From positions 1 through 13,928 of the forward strand of contig JALSLS010000289.1 in NCBI GenBank assembly GCA_026988195.1: a stretch of DNA of 13,928 nt. The letters are read 5' to 3'. Below the pieces are notes generated by a model that searched no databases, was not told the DNA's origin, and was given only the letters and a program-made list of their open reading frames with translations. Both the position numbers and the translations under genes were made by a program. The DNA comes from Methylomonas sp. Lineage in GTDB: Bacteria; Pseudomonadota; Gammaproteobacteria; Methylococcales; Methylomonadaceae. This document shows, piece by piece, positions 8,501-13,928 of this stretch. How positions within the stretch are numbered: the stretch's first letter is position 1; the number at the start of each line of letters is the position of its first letter.

Positions 8501-10813
8501 AAAGGTATACATGACTATGATTGTGCGCTGATTTTGAAAAGTCTGATACCTGCGTTGCAAAGTGCTGAACTGTTGCGTTATACACCTGCAAGCCGTGCGC
8601 TGGCACAAATATTCTGGGCAAACAGGGAAACTATTGCAAACTTAGAAGCTAATTATCTTAGTTGGCAGGCACGTGCGCAATCAGCTGCACAAATGCATGT
8701 CAGCTTAACCAGCCATAAAGCAACGCAGTTATTGGTTAAAGAGGTACAACACGCCTTACAGTTTTTTTTAGAGCAATACCCGATTGTTTTTTCTGCTCTT
8801 GAAATAGAGCAAGCCGCAACTTATCTAGTGGCTGAATTGAGCCGTGAACGCTTACAGTTTATTGGTAGTAAATATGCTCAGCAATTAGCTGATGAACTTA
8901 AGCTTAGTCTTGATGAGAGTACTTGGCGCAACTATCAGATAGCATTGGAAAAATTAATGCAGGGTGTTGACCAACGTTGGCAATTGACTTATGCCTGGTT
9001 ACAGGCACTGATAGAACACAAACAGCTCAATCATCTTGAGAATTATATTACAGAAGCTGTGGCACTGCTTAATGGTAATCAACGTATTGATCGACGCAGT
9101 ACTCAGGCAGATCTTGAGCTATCTATCGATAACCTAATGGGTGAGCACAGCTGTATTATGCAGCGCAGCCTAAATTTTTCTGTTGATGCATTTTTGCAAC
9201 GACTGCAACATCATCAGCAAGTGGTGATGCCAGGTTATCATCATTATCATCAGCTTCGTCAACAAATTATGGCAGAGCAACGTGCTGCTTTACGGCTGGA
9301 GGAATTTAAACCCAAGCCGTTGAGTTCATTTGTGCGCAATAAGTTAATTAATGAAGCTTACTTACCGATTATCGGTGACAACCTAGCCAAACAAATGGGA
9401 ACTGTTGGAGAGAATAAACGTTCTGATCTGATGGGTTTATTGATGATGATTTCGCCGCCTGGTTATGGTAAAACGACTTTGATGGAGTATATCGCTAATC
9501 GGTTGGGGTTGATTTTTATGAAAATAAATTGTCCTTCTTTAGGGCATGATGTGTTGTCACTAGATCCACAACAAGCCCCCAATGCCACCGCTAAACAAGA
9601 ATTGCACAAACTCAATCTGGCATTAGAAATGGGTAATAATGTGATGCTGTATCTGGATGATATTCAGCATACTAACCCCGAGTTTCTGCAAAAATTTATT
9701 TCATTATGTGATGGTACCAGGCGCATCGAAGGTATCTGGAAGGGCACCACTAAAACCTACGATATGCGCGGTAAAAAATTCTGTGTTGTGATGGCAGGAA
9801 ACCCATACACCGAATCTGGAGAGGTATTCAAAATACCCGATATGCTAGCCAACCGTGCTGACATTTATAATTTAGGTGACATACTTGGCGGGATGGATGA
9901 GCAGTTTGCACTCAGTTATATTGAAAACAGCCTGACATCTAATCCAATACTGGCACCTTTAGCCACTCGAGAAATGGAAGATGTTTATAAAATTATTGAA
10001 ATGGCAAAAGGTGCCAATATTGCTTCTACTGATTTAAGTCATCAATACAGTGGTGCTGAGTTAAACGAAATATTGGCTGTTTTTGGTAAGTTATTCGAGG
10101 TACAAAAGTTGGTTTTAAAGGTTAATCAACAGTACATCAAGTCAGCTGCACAAGATGATAAATATCGTACTGAGCCACCCTTTAAATTGCAAGGCAGTTA
10201 TCGCAATATGAATAAAATGAGCGAAAAAGTGTCAGCCGTGATGAATGAACAAGAGCTGATGCAAATGCTAAGCGACCATTATCAAGGAGAAGCACAGTTA
10301 CTCACCACTGGAGCCGAACATAATTTACTTAAACTGGCTCAACTACGAGGTAATACTACAGATAAAGAGCAGCAGCGCTGGAATACGATTGTTGAAGACT
10401 TTCAACGTACAAAAAGTATGGGTGGAGATGATACCGATGCTGTGATTAAAGTGGCCTCTCAATTAAGCTATGTTACCCAGCACCTACAATCTATTCATCA
10501 AGCCATTAATAATGATACCGAATTATTACAACCGATGTTGACCATTAGTAGTCAATTGAAAACATTGCAAGATACTATTATTGAAAAGGAAGTCGGTGTT
10601 AATGTTATTAATAAGCCTTCTGCTGTAATTGAAGAATCTATGCAGCAACTTGCTAATATTATTGAAACCACCTTTCTGCCTGTTGTTGCAGCAATGGATA
10701 AGAAAATAGATCTGGATCTGGCTATTTTAAGAAAAGTAAATGAGTTATCTGGAGATGGCAAGGAGCCGAATAAGAATACTACGAAGGTGAAGGGTTCCTC
10801 TATTGATTCGTAA
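5561..10813 (+). CDS. Giant AAA+ ATPase, 'DNA repair ATPase' family (DUF3686-type N-terminus)
   Basis: This 1750-residue protein matches, in plan and motifs, the bacterial family often annotated as DNA repair ATPase; that name comes from databases and is not evidence of a repair function. Residues 20-110 hold the family start (GGAYEVIRKRL, LNEARLAEFG, TKNNCTARDIVQVGDLLLFG). Residues to about 460 look beta-rich and propeller-like. Residues about 490-860 are largely coiled coil. A conserved GPRHKFSVN segment begins at 868. The AAA+ core is near 1270-1480: Walker A SPPGYGKT (1298-1305, Lys1304), Walker B VMLYLDD (1361-1367), sensor-1-like Asn1414 in MAGNPY, and a candidate arginine finger Arg1432 in MLANRADI. 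There is no signal peptide or membrane segment, so it is cytoplasmic. ATG 5561 is preferred over GTG 5543, which lies in a repeat. Its neighbours suggest action at flotillin-organised membrane sites; the substrate is unknown. Confidence 0.85.
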   Translation: MAEQQTEANNILDQSVAEGGAYEVIRKRLLEQGHKLKQQTQTLNEARLAEFGSSEMAVAARVRVRTKNNCTARDIVQVGDLLLFGYNVHIGLKKETRIEDVFSLFRLTKDNEQSQYEMEQQSLDNSFLTGTSFQNDFAELYRYYKNTQLVELTAKNGMLLVGFQIGERLEDIRVFRWTISADGQQVEYIDNRGERDIQLPPAFDFEWQETTRDDTVNGRHPHINILDTVFVETINGDLTIKIEDNTDDGLGIYREQVEDQTQSLDDAAVSYAKVGNLILLKILPYREQQWRYLIFNSVAQTVLRLDAVGESCVQLPEDQGIIFPGGYYLQTGEYKTYDTEVEGLKFRRRINSPNGEDILYVFYQAKQGVVGLFAYNMIEQSLQNPIYGHGHALSDDGTVVIFSAEDEPTRVHPMQIWKTPYQSQEFASKAPVNQSFFGRIGNAELVRGIADLYSIGRLIDQQTVSARLYEDLSQQAAKMLDAHYWVDESEAQGIDVSLKDISGTAELVIDEFEKVESIRQQSAKIMQEAEQNQTELLHSIQPDSWETAEDYVLALDKLRHQRGHLATIKGSRYIDLQWIADLDLALQQASEKLSEQTAVFLTEDDALKPYQQKITDFNQQVDKADTNAELTPVIEAIETTAGGLDLLSELMATLKISDTTIRTQIVDAISEVYSRLNQSKANAKHKQKEMGSEEAIAQFGAQFKLFSQSITNALEMASTPEQCDEQLSRLLVQLEELESQFSDYDQFITDIMTKREEIYESFEKHKQQLQDNRQRKAQSLSDAAQRMLVNIERRCNRFTEADQLNTYFASDALVLKVQELIDKLRALDNAVKADDIASKFKFIQEQALRSLRDKEDIYEDGGKVIKLGPRHKFSVNTQALDLTIIPRDDVLNLHIIGTDYFEALNHPDFLASKDYWEMALESESSQVYRAEYLAYLILQAAENHQQNLSLSQLQAALTDENTLQQLIREFAAPRYREGYEKGIHDYDCALILKSLIPALQSAELLRYTPASRALAQIFWANRETIANLEANYLSWQARAQSAAQMHVSLTSHKATQLLVKEVQHALQFFLEQYPIVFSALEIEQAATYLVAELSRERLQFIGSKYAQQLADELKLSLDESTWRNYQIALEKLMQGVDQRWQLTYAWLQALIEHKQLNHLENYITEAVALLNGNQRIDRRSTQADLELSIDNLMGEHSCIMQRSLNFSVDAFLQRLQHHQQVVMPGYHHYHQLRQQIMAEQRAALRLEEFKPKPLSSFVRNKLINEAYLPIIGDNLAKQMGTVGENKRSDLMGLLMMISPPGYGKTTLMEYIANRLGLIFMKINCPSLGHDVLSLDPQQAPNATAKQELHKLNLALEMGNNVMLYLDDIQHTNPEFLQKFISLCDGTRRIEGIWKGTTKTYDMRGKKFCVVMAGNPYTESGEVFKIPDMLANRADIYNLGDILGGMDEQFALSYIENSLTSNPILAPLATREMEDVYKIIEMAKGANIASTDLSHQYSGAELNEILAVFGKLFEVQKLVLKVNQQYIKSAAQDDKYRTEPPFKLQGSYRNMNKMSEKVSAVMNEQELMQMLSDHYQGEAQLLTTGAEHNLLKLAQLRGNTTDKEQQRWNTIVEDFQRTKSMGGDDTDAVIKVASQLSYVTQHLQSIHQAINNDTELLQPMLTISSQLKTLQDTIIEKEVGVNVINKPSAVIEESMQQLANIIETTFLPVVAAMDKKIDLDLAILRKVNELSGDGKEPNKNTTKVKGSSIDS

Positions 10814-11205
10814 CGGGTAGCTACGGGCTAAAATATTCGGTAACTTCGTATAAAATCTTGTTAATCGCTTGTTATTTGCTTCGTGCGAGAGTAAGAGGCG
10901 GAAAAGAAATCTGCTGTTGAAAGAGCAATAATTGATCGCTATGCCTGGAAGTTTGACTTGAAAAAGTTAGCCCGAACGTGGATAACAAAAGCCGACGAAA
11001 AAGAAGGAGTTGACGTTGAAAAGTAGGATGTCGTATTTTTAAAATTCATAGCGGAAATCAGAACAAAAGCGAAAAAGCAGAAAGTGCAAAAGCGGGTTTT
11101 TGATGTATGCAAAGTTGAGTGTGGAAAAAGGAAGCCATGATTACTCTCGGCACTATTGTGAATTAAAAGATTTCATTATTAAATATTCAAAACTCCATAA
11201 CTTTG
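10814..11205. other. Gap after the ATPase gene, with decayed coding sequence
   Basis: Apart from the possible remnant at 10895-11140, nothing recognisable is present. A small perfect palindrome GTAGCTAC lies a few bases after the ATPase stop codon. No strong hairpin with a T-run marks a terminator for the large gene. Confidence 0.5.
10895..11140 (+). pseudogene. Possible decayed coding remnant, one in-frame stop
   Basis: One frame reads as protein-like sequence from just after a TAA at 10892 to a TGA at 11138, interrupted by a single TAG at 11024-11026. The first part includes SAVERAIIDRYAWKFDLKKL and ARTWITKADEKEG; the second includes VVFLKFIAEIRTKAKKQKVQ and VFDVCKVECGKRKP. The mixture of hydrophobic, aromatic and charged residues looks coded rather than random, but there is no start codon or ribosome-binding site and I do not recognise the family. 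It may be the tail of a lost gene, or chance. Confidence 0.3.
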
Positions 11206-11225
11206 TAGCGCATTTGTGCTATATT
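11206..11225 (+). promoter_or_regulatory. Candidate -10 box and operator of the toxin-antitoxin operon
   Basis: TATATT at 11220-11225 would start transcription near 11232, about 26 nt before the antitoxin ATG at 11258. The imperfect palindrome TAGCGCATTTGTGCTA (11206-11221) overlaps the -10 box, where RelB-type antitoxins usually bind to repress their own operon. No good -35 match is present 17 bp upstream. The role is inferred from position. Confidence 0.45.
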
Positions 11226-11257
11226 CTATTTGCAAGCAATCAAATGGGTACAAAATT

Positions 11258-11491
11258 ATGACTACACCAAATTCAGCTACTGTTAGGTGTCGAATTGCTC
11301 CAGAAGTCAAAGGACAAGCTGAGGAGATACTAGCCTCAATAGGTATGTCCACATCAGATGCAATGCGTTTATTTTTAAAGCAGGTTGTTATTCGGGGGGA
11401 ATTTCCTATTGAATTAAAAGTTCCCAATCAGAAAACGATTAATGCTTTTAAAGAGAAAAACCTTGAGTCTGTAGATCTTCAGGAACTTTGA
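11258..11491 (+). CDS. RelB/DinJ family antitoxin
   Basis: Antitoxin of a type II pair: the N-terminal ribbon-helix-helix part binds operator DNA as a dimer and the C-terminus wraps and blocks the toxin. The 77 residues show the family pattern: TVRCRIAPEVKGQAEEILAS (strand then helix, about 7-26), IGMSTSDAMRLFLKQVV (27-43), and FPIELKVPNQKTINAFKE (48-65), which parallels LPFDLREPNQLTIQTI in E. coli DinJ. The in-frame ATG at 11216 would give 91 residues, but it lies upstream of the candidate -10 box at 11220-11225 and adds an unrelated peptide, so ATG 11258 is preferred. The toxin gene starts 10 nt after the stop. Likely autoregulated together with the toxin. Confidence 0.88.
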   Translation: MTTPNSATVRCRIAPEVKGQAEEILASIGMSTSDAMRLFLKQVVIRGEFPIELKVPNQKTINAFKEKNLESVDLQEL

Positions 11492-11501
11492 GACATGTGA
11501 T

Positions 11502-11774
11502 GTGAGAGAAATTTTAATCACAAATCGCTTTAAGAAAGACCTCAAAAAAGCAAAAAATAACCCAAGACAGGATACGGATAAATTATTATCAGCTATCGAA
11601 ACATTGGCGACTCACGGAATTTTATCAGAAAATTATCTTCCCTACTGTTTATTAGGAAATTGGAAGCCAAAATGGGAATGCCATATTCAACCAAATTTCT
11701 TATTAATTTATCAAGTAACTGAAAATGTGTTGCGCCTTGAAAGGTGTGGTAGCCATTCTGAATTATTTGAGTAG
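11502..11774 (+). CDS. YafQ/RelE family mRNA-interferase toxin
   Basis: YafQ cuts mRNA in the ribosomal A site; this 90-residue protein is the same length class. Aligned by eye with E. coli YafQ, His61, Arg81, His85 and Phe89 match catalytic or binding residues His63, Arg83, His87 and Phe91 (blocks CHIQPNFLLIY and LRLERCGSHSELFE). Three positions differ: Tyr48 for His50, Asn65 for the catalytic Asp67, and Phe66 for Trp68. Aromatic exchange is mild, but loss of Asp67 may weaken cleavage, so the toxin could be attenuated. The only usable start in this frame is GTG at 11502; the nearby ATG triplets run straight into TGA. The 10-nt gap from the antitoxin supports one operon with translational coupling. 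Family is secure; activity is uncertain. Confidence 0.87.
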   Translation: MREILITNRFKKDLKKAKNNPRQDTDKLLSAIETLATHGILSENYLPYCLLGNWKPKWECHIQPNFLLIYQVTENVLRLERCGSHSELFE

Positions 11775-11862
11775 ATATTGGTTAAAAACTAAGAATAGCT
11801 AAAAGAACAAAAGCTGGGTTTGATGCCTATAAGCTGAAGTTTCCCAGTTTTAAAACGATGGA

Positions 11863-11882
11863 ACCCTTTATGTCTAAGGGGT
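11863..11882 (+). promoter_or_regulatory. Hairpin covering the ribosome-binding site of the HEPN gene
   Basis: AAGGGG (11876-11881), a good ribosome-binding site 8 nt before the ATG at 11890, is part of a stem in which ACCCTTT (11863-11869) pairs with AAGGGGT (11876-11882) with one wobble pair and a 6-nt loop. In the message this could limit translation of the gene. Folding is inferred from complementarity alone. Confidence 0.4.
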
Positions 11883-11889
11883 ATTCTTT

Positions 11890-12468
11890 ATGGAAGCATT
11901 AAATGAGCAATTAGCAAAATGGGAAAAACATTTTCAAAATGAAGTAAAAATTAAAAAAGAAGATATTCCTATTCTTGCAACTGTCTTCTCTAATGAAATA
12001 AAAAAATTATCAGAAGATATAAGACAGGAAATTAGAGACGCAACACCTGTGGACATACATTTACGGTATGAAGAATTACGTGCTTTTCAGTCATATATGG
12101 ATATCACGCATAACAGAATACTTCATCCTTCAGAAGTAAGAGCGCAAATAATTAATACCAATTACATTTGTTTCGTTTATCTTAATGAAAGTTGTTTTAG
12201 GATTATTAAACAACATTTAACAGCTGGAAGCACTACTAAGAAATGTTGTAATTATTTAGTCAATAATCCTATTAGGGCATTCCGAAATGCCATAGCACAT
12301 TCAAATTGGAGCTATAAAGACGATTTTTCAGCAATTTTATATTGGGCGAGAAAAGGCTCTGACCAAAACGAGCCTTTAGAGCAATTTGAAGTTACAAATG
12401 AACAATTGGGATTTTGGCAAACCCTAGCTAGGGGGCTTGCATATGTTATATATGAAGAAATAATTTAA
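11890..12468 (+). CDS. HEPN-like protein with Rx4H motif, possible RNase
   Basis: A 192-residue, largely helical soluble protein. Near residue 130 it reads PIRAFRNAIAHSNW, where Arg132 and His137 form the Rx4H signature of HEPN domains, many of which are metal-independent RNases in toxin-antitoxin, abortive-infection and CRISPR-linked systems. The following SYKDDFSAILYWARKGSDQ and FEVTNEQLGFWQTLARGLAY stretches recall uncharacterised bacterial proteins with the same RNAxAH block. There is no signal peptide or membrane segment. It lies 115 bp after the toxin gene, with its own strong ribosome-binding site, and 26 bp before a 54-residue gene, which might be its partner. Codon use is AT-rich like the toxin pair. 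HEPN membership is probable; RNase activity and a role in defence are inferred. Confidence 0.65.
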   Translation: MEALNEQLAKWEKHFQNEVKIKKEDIPILATVFSNEIKKLSEDIRQEIRDATPVDIHLRYEELRAFQSYMDITHNRILHPSEVRAQIINTNYICFVYLNESCFRIIKQHLTAGSTTKKCCNYLVNNPIRAFRNAIAHSNWSYKDDFSAILYWARKGSDQNEPLEQFEVTNEQLGFWQTLARGLAYVIYEEII

Positions 12469-12494
12469 CGAATAAAATCAATAGGTTTTCTGTA

Positions 12495-12659
12495 ATGTAT
12501 AAATATAAAATACTCCAAGCTGATGCTTTAATTAATGAAGAGCAGTTAAATAAAGAAGCTGCGAATGGCTGGAGACTGGTCACAATAGTTAATAAAGATA
12601 ATATATTTTATTTTTATTTTGAAAAGGAGGAAAAAGTAGGGTTAAAATCAATAAACTAA
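12495..12659 (+). CDS. Small DUF4177-like protein
   Basis: A 54-residue frame starting MYKYKILQADALINEEQLNK, followed by EAANGWRLVTIVNKDNIFYF and YFEKE. A strand, then a helix, then a GWRLV strand with a final hydrophobic strand is the layout of small DUF4177-type proteins, which begin with a YEYKV-like strand and carry an xGWELV motif. The function of that family is not known. The start is 26 bp after the HEPN-like gene and the ribosome-binding site is weak, so translation may depend on the upstream gene. It could be an antitoxin-like or immunity partner of the HEPN protein; nothing in the sequence proves this. Confidence 0.6.
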   Translation: MYKYKILQADALINEEQLNKEAANGWRLVTIVNKDNIFYFYFEKEEKVGLKSIN

Positions 12660-12740
12660 ATGTTAGCGTAACAAAGATCTTGTATTTTGCACGTAACAAG
12701 CGAAAGCAGGGTATAAAGAGCAAGAAAGTAAACTCTGACA

Positions 12741-12767
12741 ATTGCCAAGCTTTTATAACTTGGCAAT
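12741..12767. terminator. Perfect 9-bp hairpin, possible bidirectional terminator
   Basis: ATTGCCAAG (12741-12749) pairs with CTTGGCAAT (12759-12767) around the loop CTTTTATAA. It follows the DUF4177-like gene by 82 bp. Neither strand has a run of T after the stem, so rho-independent termination is uncertain; it may instead protect message ends. Confidence 0.35.
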
Positions 12768-12895
12768 CAACTTGCCTTTATTCTTCTAATTTCAAGTTTA
12801 TCGCGCTGAAAAAGGTACATTCTAATTCGTAGTTATGACGTGGAAAACAGCAAGTTATTTCATGGTTATGTTTGAAAAATGAATAAAGACTTCAT

Positions 12896-13062
12896 ACTAA
12901 GGAGCATGCACGGAATAAGTTGAGTACTGGAGCAGGATTTTTGTTCATATTCAAGGCGTACAAACAGGTACATAGCGAGCTGCGCAACTGTTATTGCAAA
13001 ACTTGTGCCCTTTGCCTACATCCATGTAGGCAAAGCAGAAGATGGACAAAAAGACTAGCTAG
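12896..13062. repeat. Foldback (MITE-like) repeat, copy C, less regular
   Basis: The left part starts ACTAAGGAGCATGCACGGAA, matching the outer arms of copy A (ACTAAGG, then a GTGCAT-like block). AGGATTTTTGTTCATATTC on the left is mirrored on the minus strand by AGTCTTTTTGTCCATCTTC at the right. The centre (12966-12992) has ACATAGCGAGCTGCGCAACT, the shared core. A separate strong hairpin, CTTTGCCTACA (13010-13020) with TGTAGGCAAAG (13025-13035), lies inside. The right boundary is uncertain and touches the stop codon of the peroxidase-like gene. Confidence 0.55.
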
Positions 13063-13065
13063 TTA

Positions 13066-13928
13066 CTAAAGCAAATTGCCATATTGATCAATTGCATTTA
13101 ATTGATCTCCATTCGGGTCAACCCTATCTTCGCTAGGAATCCATGGGCCTAAACATTCTCTATCTTGAGTACAAGGATCCGTTAATGTTTTTAGGAATGC
13201 AACAAGCTGGTTAATTTGACGGTTGCGTAATGGTAAAGTTTCTAATGCAAAACTATCTGAGTATAAAGCCTCTCGAGTGTTGGCTTTCATCTTATCTAAA
13301 TTATGAATATCTTGCTGAGGTAATTGCTGTTCATTGTAACGATTAATAGCACGTCTTGCATTTGCATGATGTTTGATGACAGCTCTTAATGAAGTGTAAG
13401 CTCCAGCATGAGACCACGGCCCAGTAACTTCAACATTAAGAAGTGATGGGGTTCTAAAAGCAAACATATCTTCAGCTAAGCCTGTTTCCCGTGCGCGACC
13501 AAAATCTTTAGAGCCGTCTGCGCCGTCACCTTTACCTGGACCAATTTGAGGCATTGCAAGGTTATGAAAGCTTTCGTCGGTAAAGAAATCACCAGAGTGA
13601 CAACTTGAACAGTTAGCCCCACCCATGGCGCTAGAGGTAAAAAATAATATTGCGCCTTTTTTAGCTTTTTTTGATATAGCCCTTCTATCACCCTCTACAT
13701 ATCTTTTCCATGGTGTGTTTACAAAAGCTTGTGAACGTTCGTACTCAGAAATGAGCATGGATACATTTTGTTCCGTGATTAACTCTTCTGCACTGCCATT
13801 AGGGGTGTCTAGAGCGAATTGAAACTTTTCAAGCCAATGATTGGTATCAATTAAAGCATAACCTTCATCACCATACCCCCCAAGACGACCGGCAAGTAAC
13901 TCTCTTATTGTCTGGTTAGTATAGCCTG
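13066..13928 (-). CDS. Di-haem cytochrome c peroxidase/MauG-type protein, C-terminal part (cut by window edge)
   Basis: Periplasmic haem proteins of this family reduce peroxide or oxidise protein side chains with two c-type haems. The last 287 codons are visible, and the frame stays open to the right edge, so an apparent start at 13758 is internal. A haem-attachment motif CSSCH lies at 13597-13611, inside GGANCSSCHSGDFFTDESFH. FAFRTPSLLNVEVTGPWSHAGAY follows, the usual FRTPSLRNV...HDG block around the second haem, with PWSHAGAY replacing the common PYMHDG. NRQINQLVAFLKTLTDP matches the terminal helix of the family. The tail adds CTQDREC, with a possible disulfide pair, and an Asp/Asn-rich end. 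The first haem motif and signal peptide must lie beyond the window. Peroxidase versus MauG-like activity cannot be decided. Confidence 0.88.
   Translation of the reverse strand, partial: GYTNQTIRELLAGRLGGYGDEGYALIDTNHWLEKFQFALDTPNGSAEELITEQNVSMLISEYERSQAFVNTPWKRYVEGDRRAISKKAKKGAILFFTSSAMGGANCSSCHSGDFFTDESFHNLAMPQIGPGKGDGADGSKDFGRARETGLAEDMFAFRTPSLLNVEVTGPWSHAGAYTSLRAVIKHHANARRAINRYNEQQLPQQDIHNLDKMKANTREALYSDSFALETLPLRNRQINQLVAFLKTLTDPCTQDRECLGPWIPSEDRVDPNGDQLNAIDQYGNLL

Larger units (their letters stand above)
12660..13065. other. Non-coding gap with hairpin and foldback repeat
   Basis: The gap separates the plus-strand accessory genes from the minus-strand peroxidase-like gene, so both transcripts should end here. 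It holds a 9-bp hairpin at 12741-12767 and repeat copy C from about 12896. The stretch 12768-12895 has nothing recognisable. Confidence 0.55.

Noticed and set aside
11216..11257. Longer antitoxin start giving 14 extra residues
   Set aside because: It begins upstream of the candidate -10 box and the added peptide is unlike RelB/DinJ N-termini.
11785..11901. Plus-strand frame KLRIAKRTKAGFDAYK and onward to a TAA overlapping the HEPN start
   Set aside because: No start codon before its internal Met and no ribosome-binding site; it overlaps the well-supported start at 11890. Could be a remnant, but support is too weak.
13625..13822. Plus-strand open frame opposite the peroxidase-like gene
   Set aside because: It is antisense to a conserved haem-protein frame that runs through the whole region.
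1..13928. CRISPR array or complete insertion sequence
   Set aside because: No regularly spaced direct repeats and no transposase-like frame were seen on either strand.

Overview
The window is AT-rich, with gene families and gene order typical of a Gammaproteobacterium. The order dsbD-cutA-fxsA is a familiar gammaproteobacterial arrangement, and the intergenic DNA holds several dispersed foldback repeats. The repeats and the di-haem peroxidase-type protein recall environmental lineages such as Methylococcales or Thiotrichales, but that placement is an impression and was not tested.

Layout. Positions 1-1059 (minus) carry the N-terminal part of dsbD, cut by the window edge, overlapping cutA. 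fxsA is divergent at 1157-1594. In many relatives groES-groEL follows fxsA; here there is about 1 kb without a convincing gene (1595-2621), holding two adjacent hairpins, a 170-bp foldback element and a small dispersed-repeat hairpin.

Positions 2622-10813 (plus) form the main module: a YqiJ-like three-helix membrane protein with a C-terminal OB-like domain, a YqiK-type flotillin, and a 1750-residue AAA+ protein of the family usually labelled 'DNA repair ATPase' (DUF3686-type N-terminus). The first two genes look like one operon. The ATPase gene is separated from them by 357 bp carrying a 164-bp foldback element with perfect 19-bp terminal inverted repeats, plus a second short repeat reaching almost to the start codon. 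Together the three could make a membrane-microdomain scaffold with an attached ATP-driven remodelling machine. The link is inferred from gene order and is the most interesting part of the window.

Positions 10814-12660 look like small accessory cargo: a decayed coding remnant, a RelB/DinJ-YafQ toxin-antitoxin pair with substituted toxin active-site positions, a 192-residue protein with a HEPN-type Rx4H motif, and a 54-residue DUF4177-like protein. A third foldback element lies at about 12896-13062. The window closes on the minus strand with the C-terminal part of a di-haem cytochrome c peroxidase/MauG-type protein, whose start lies beyond the right edge.
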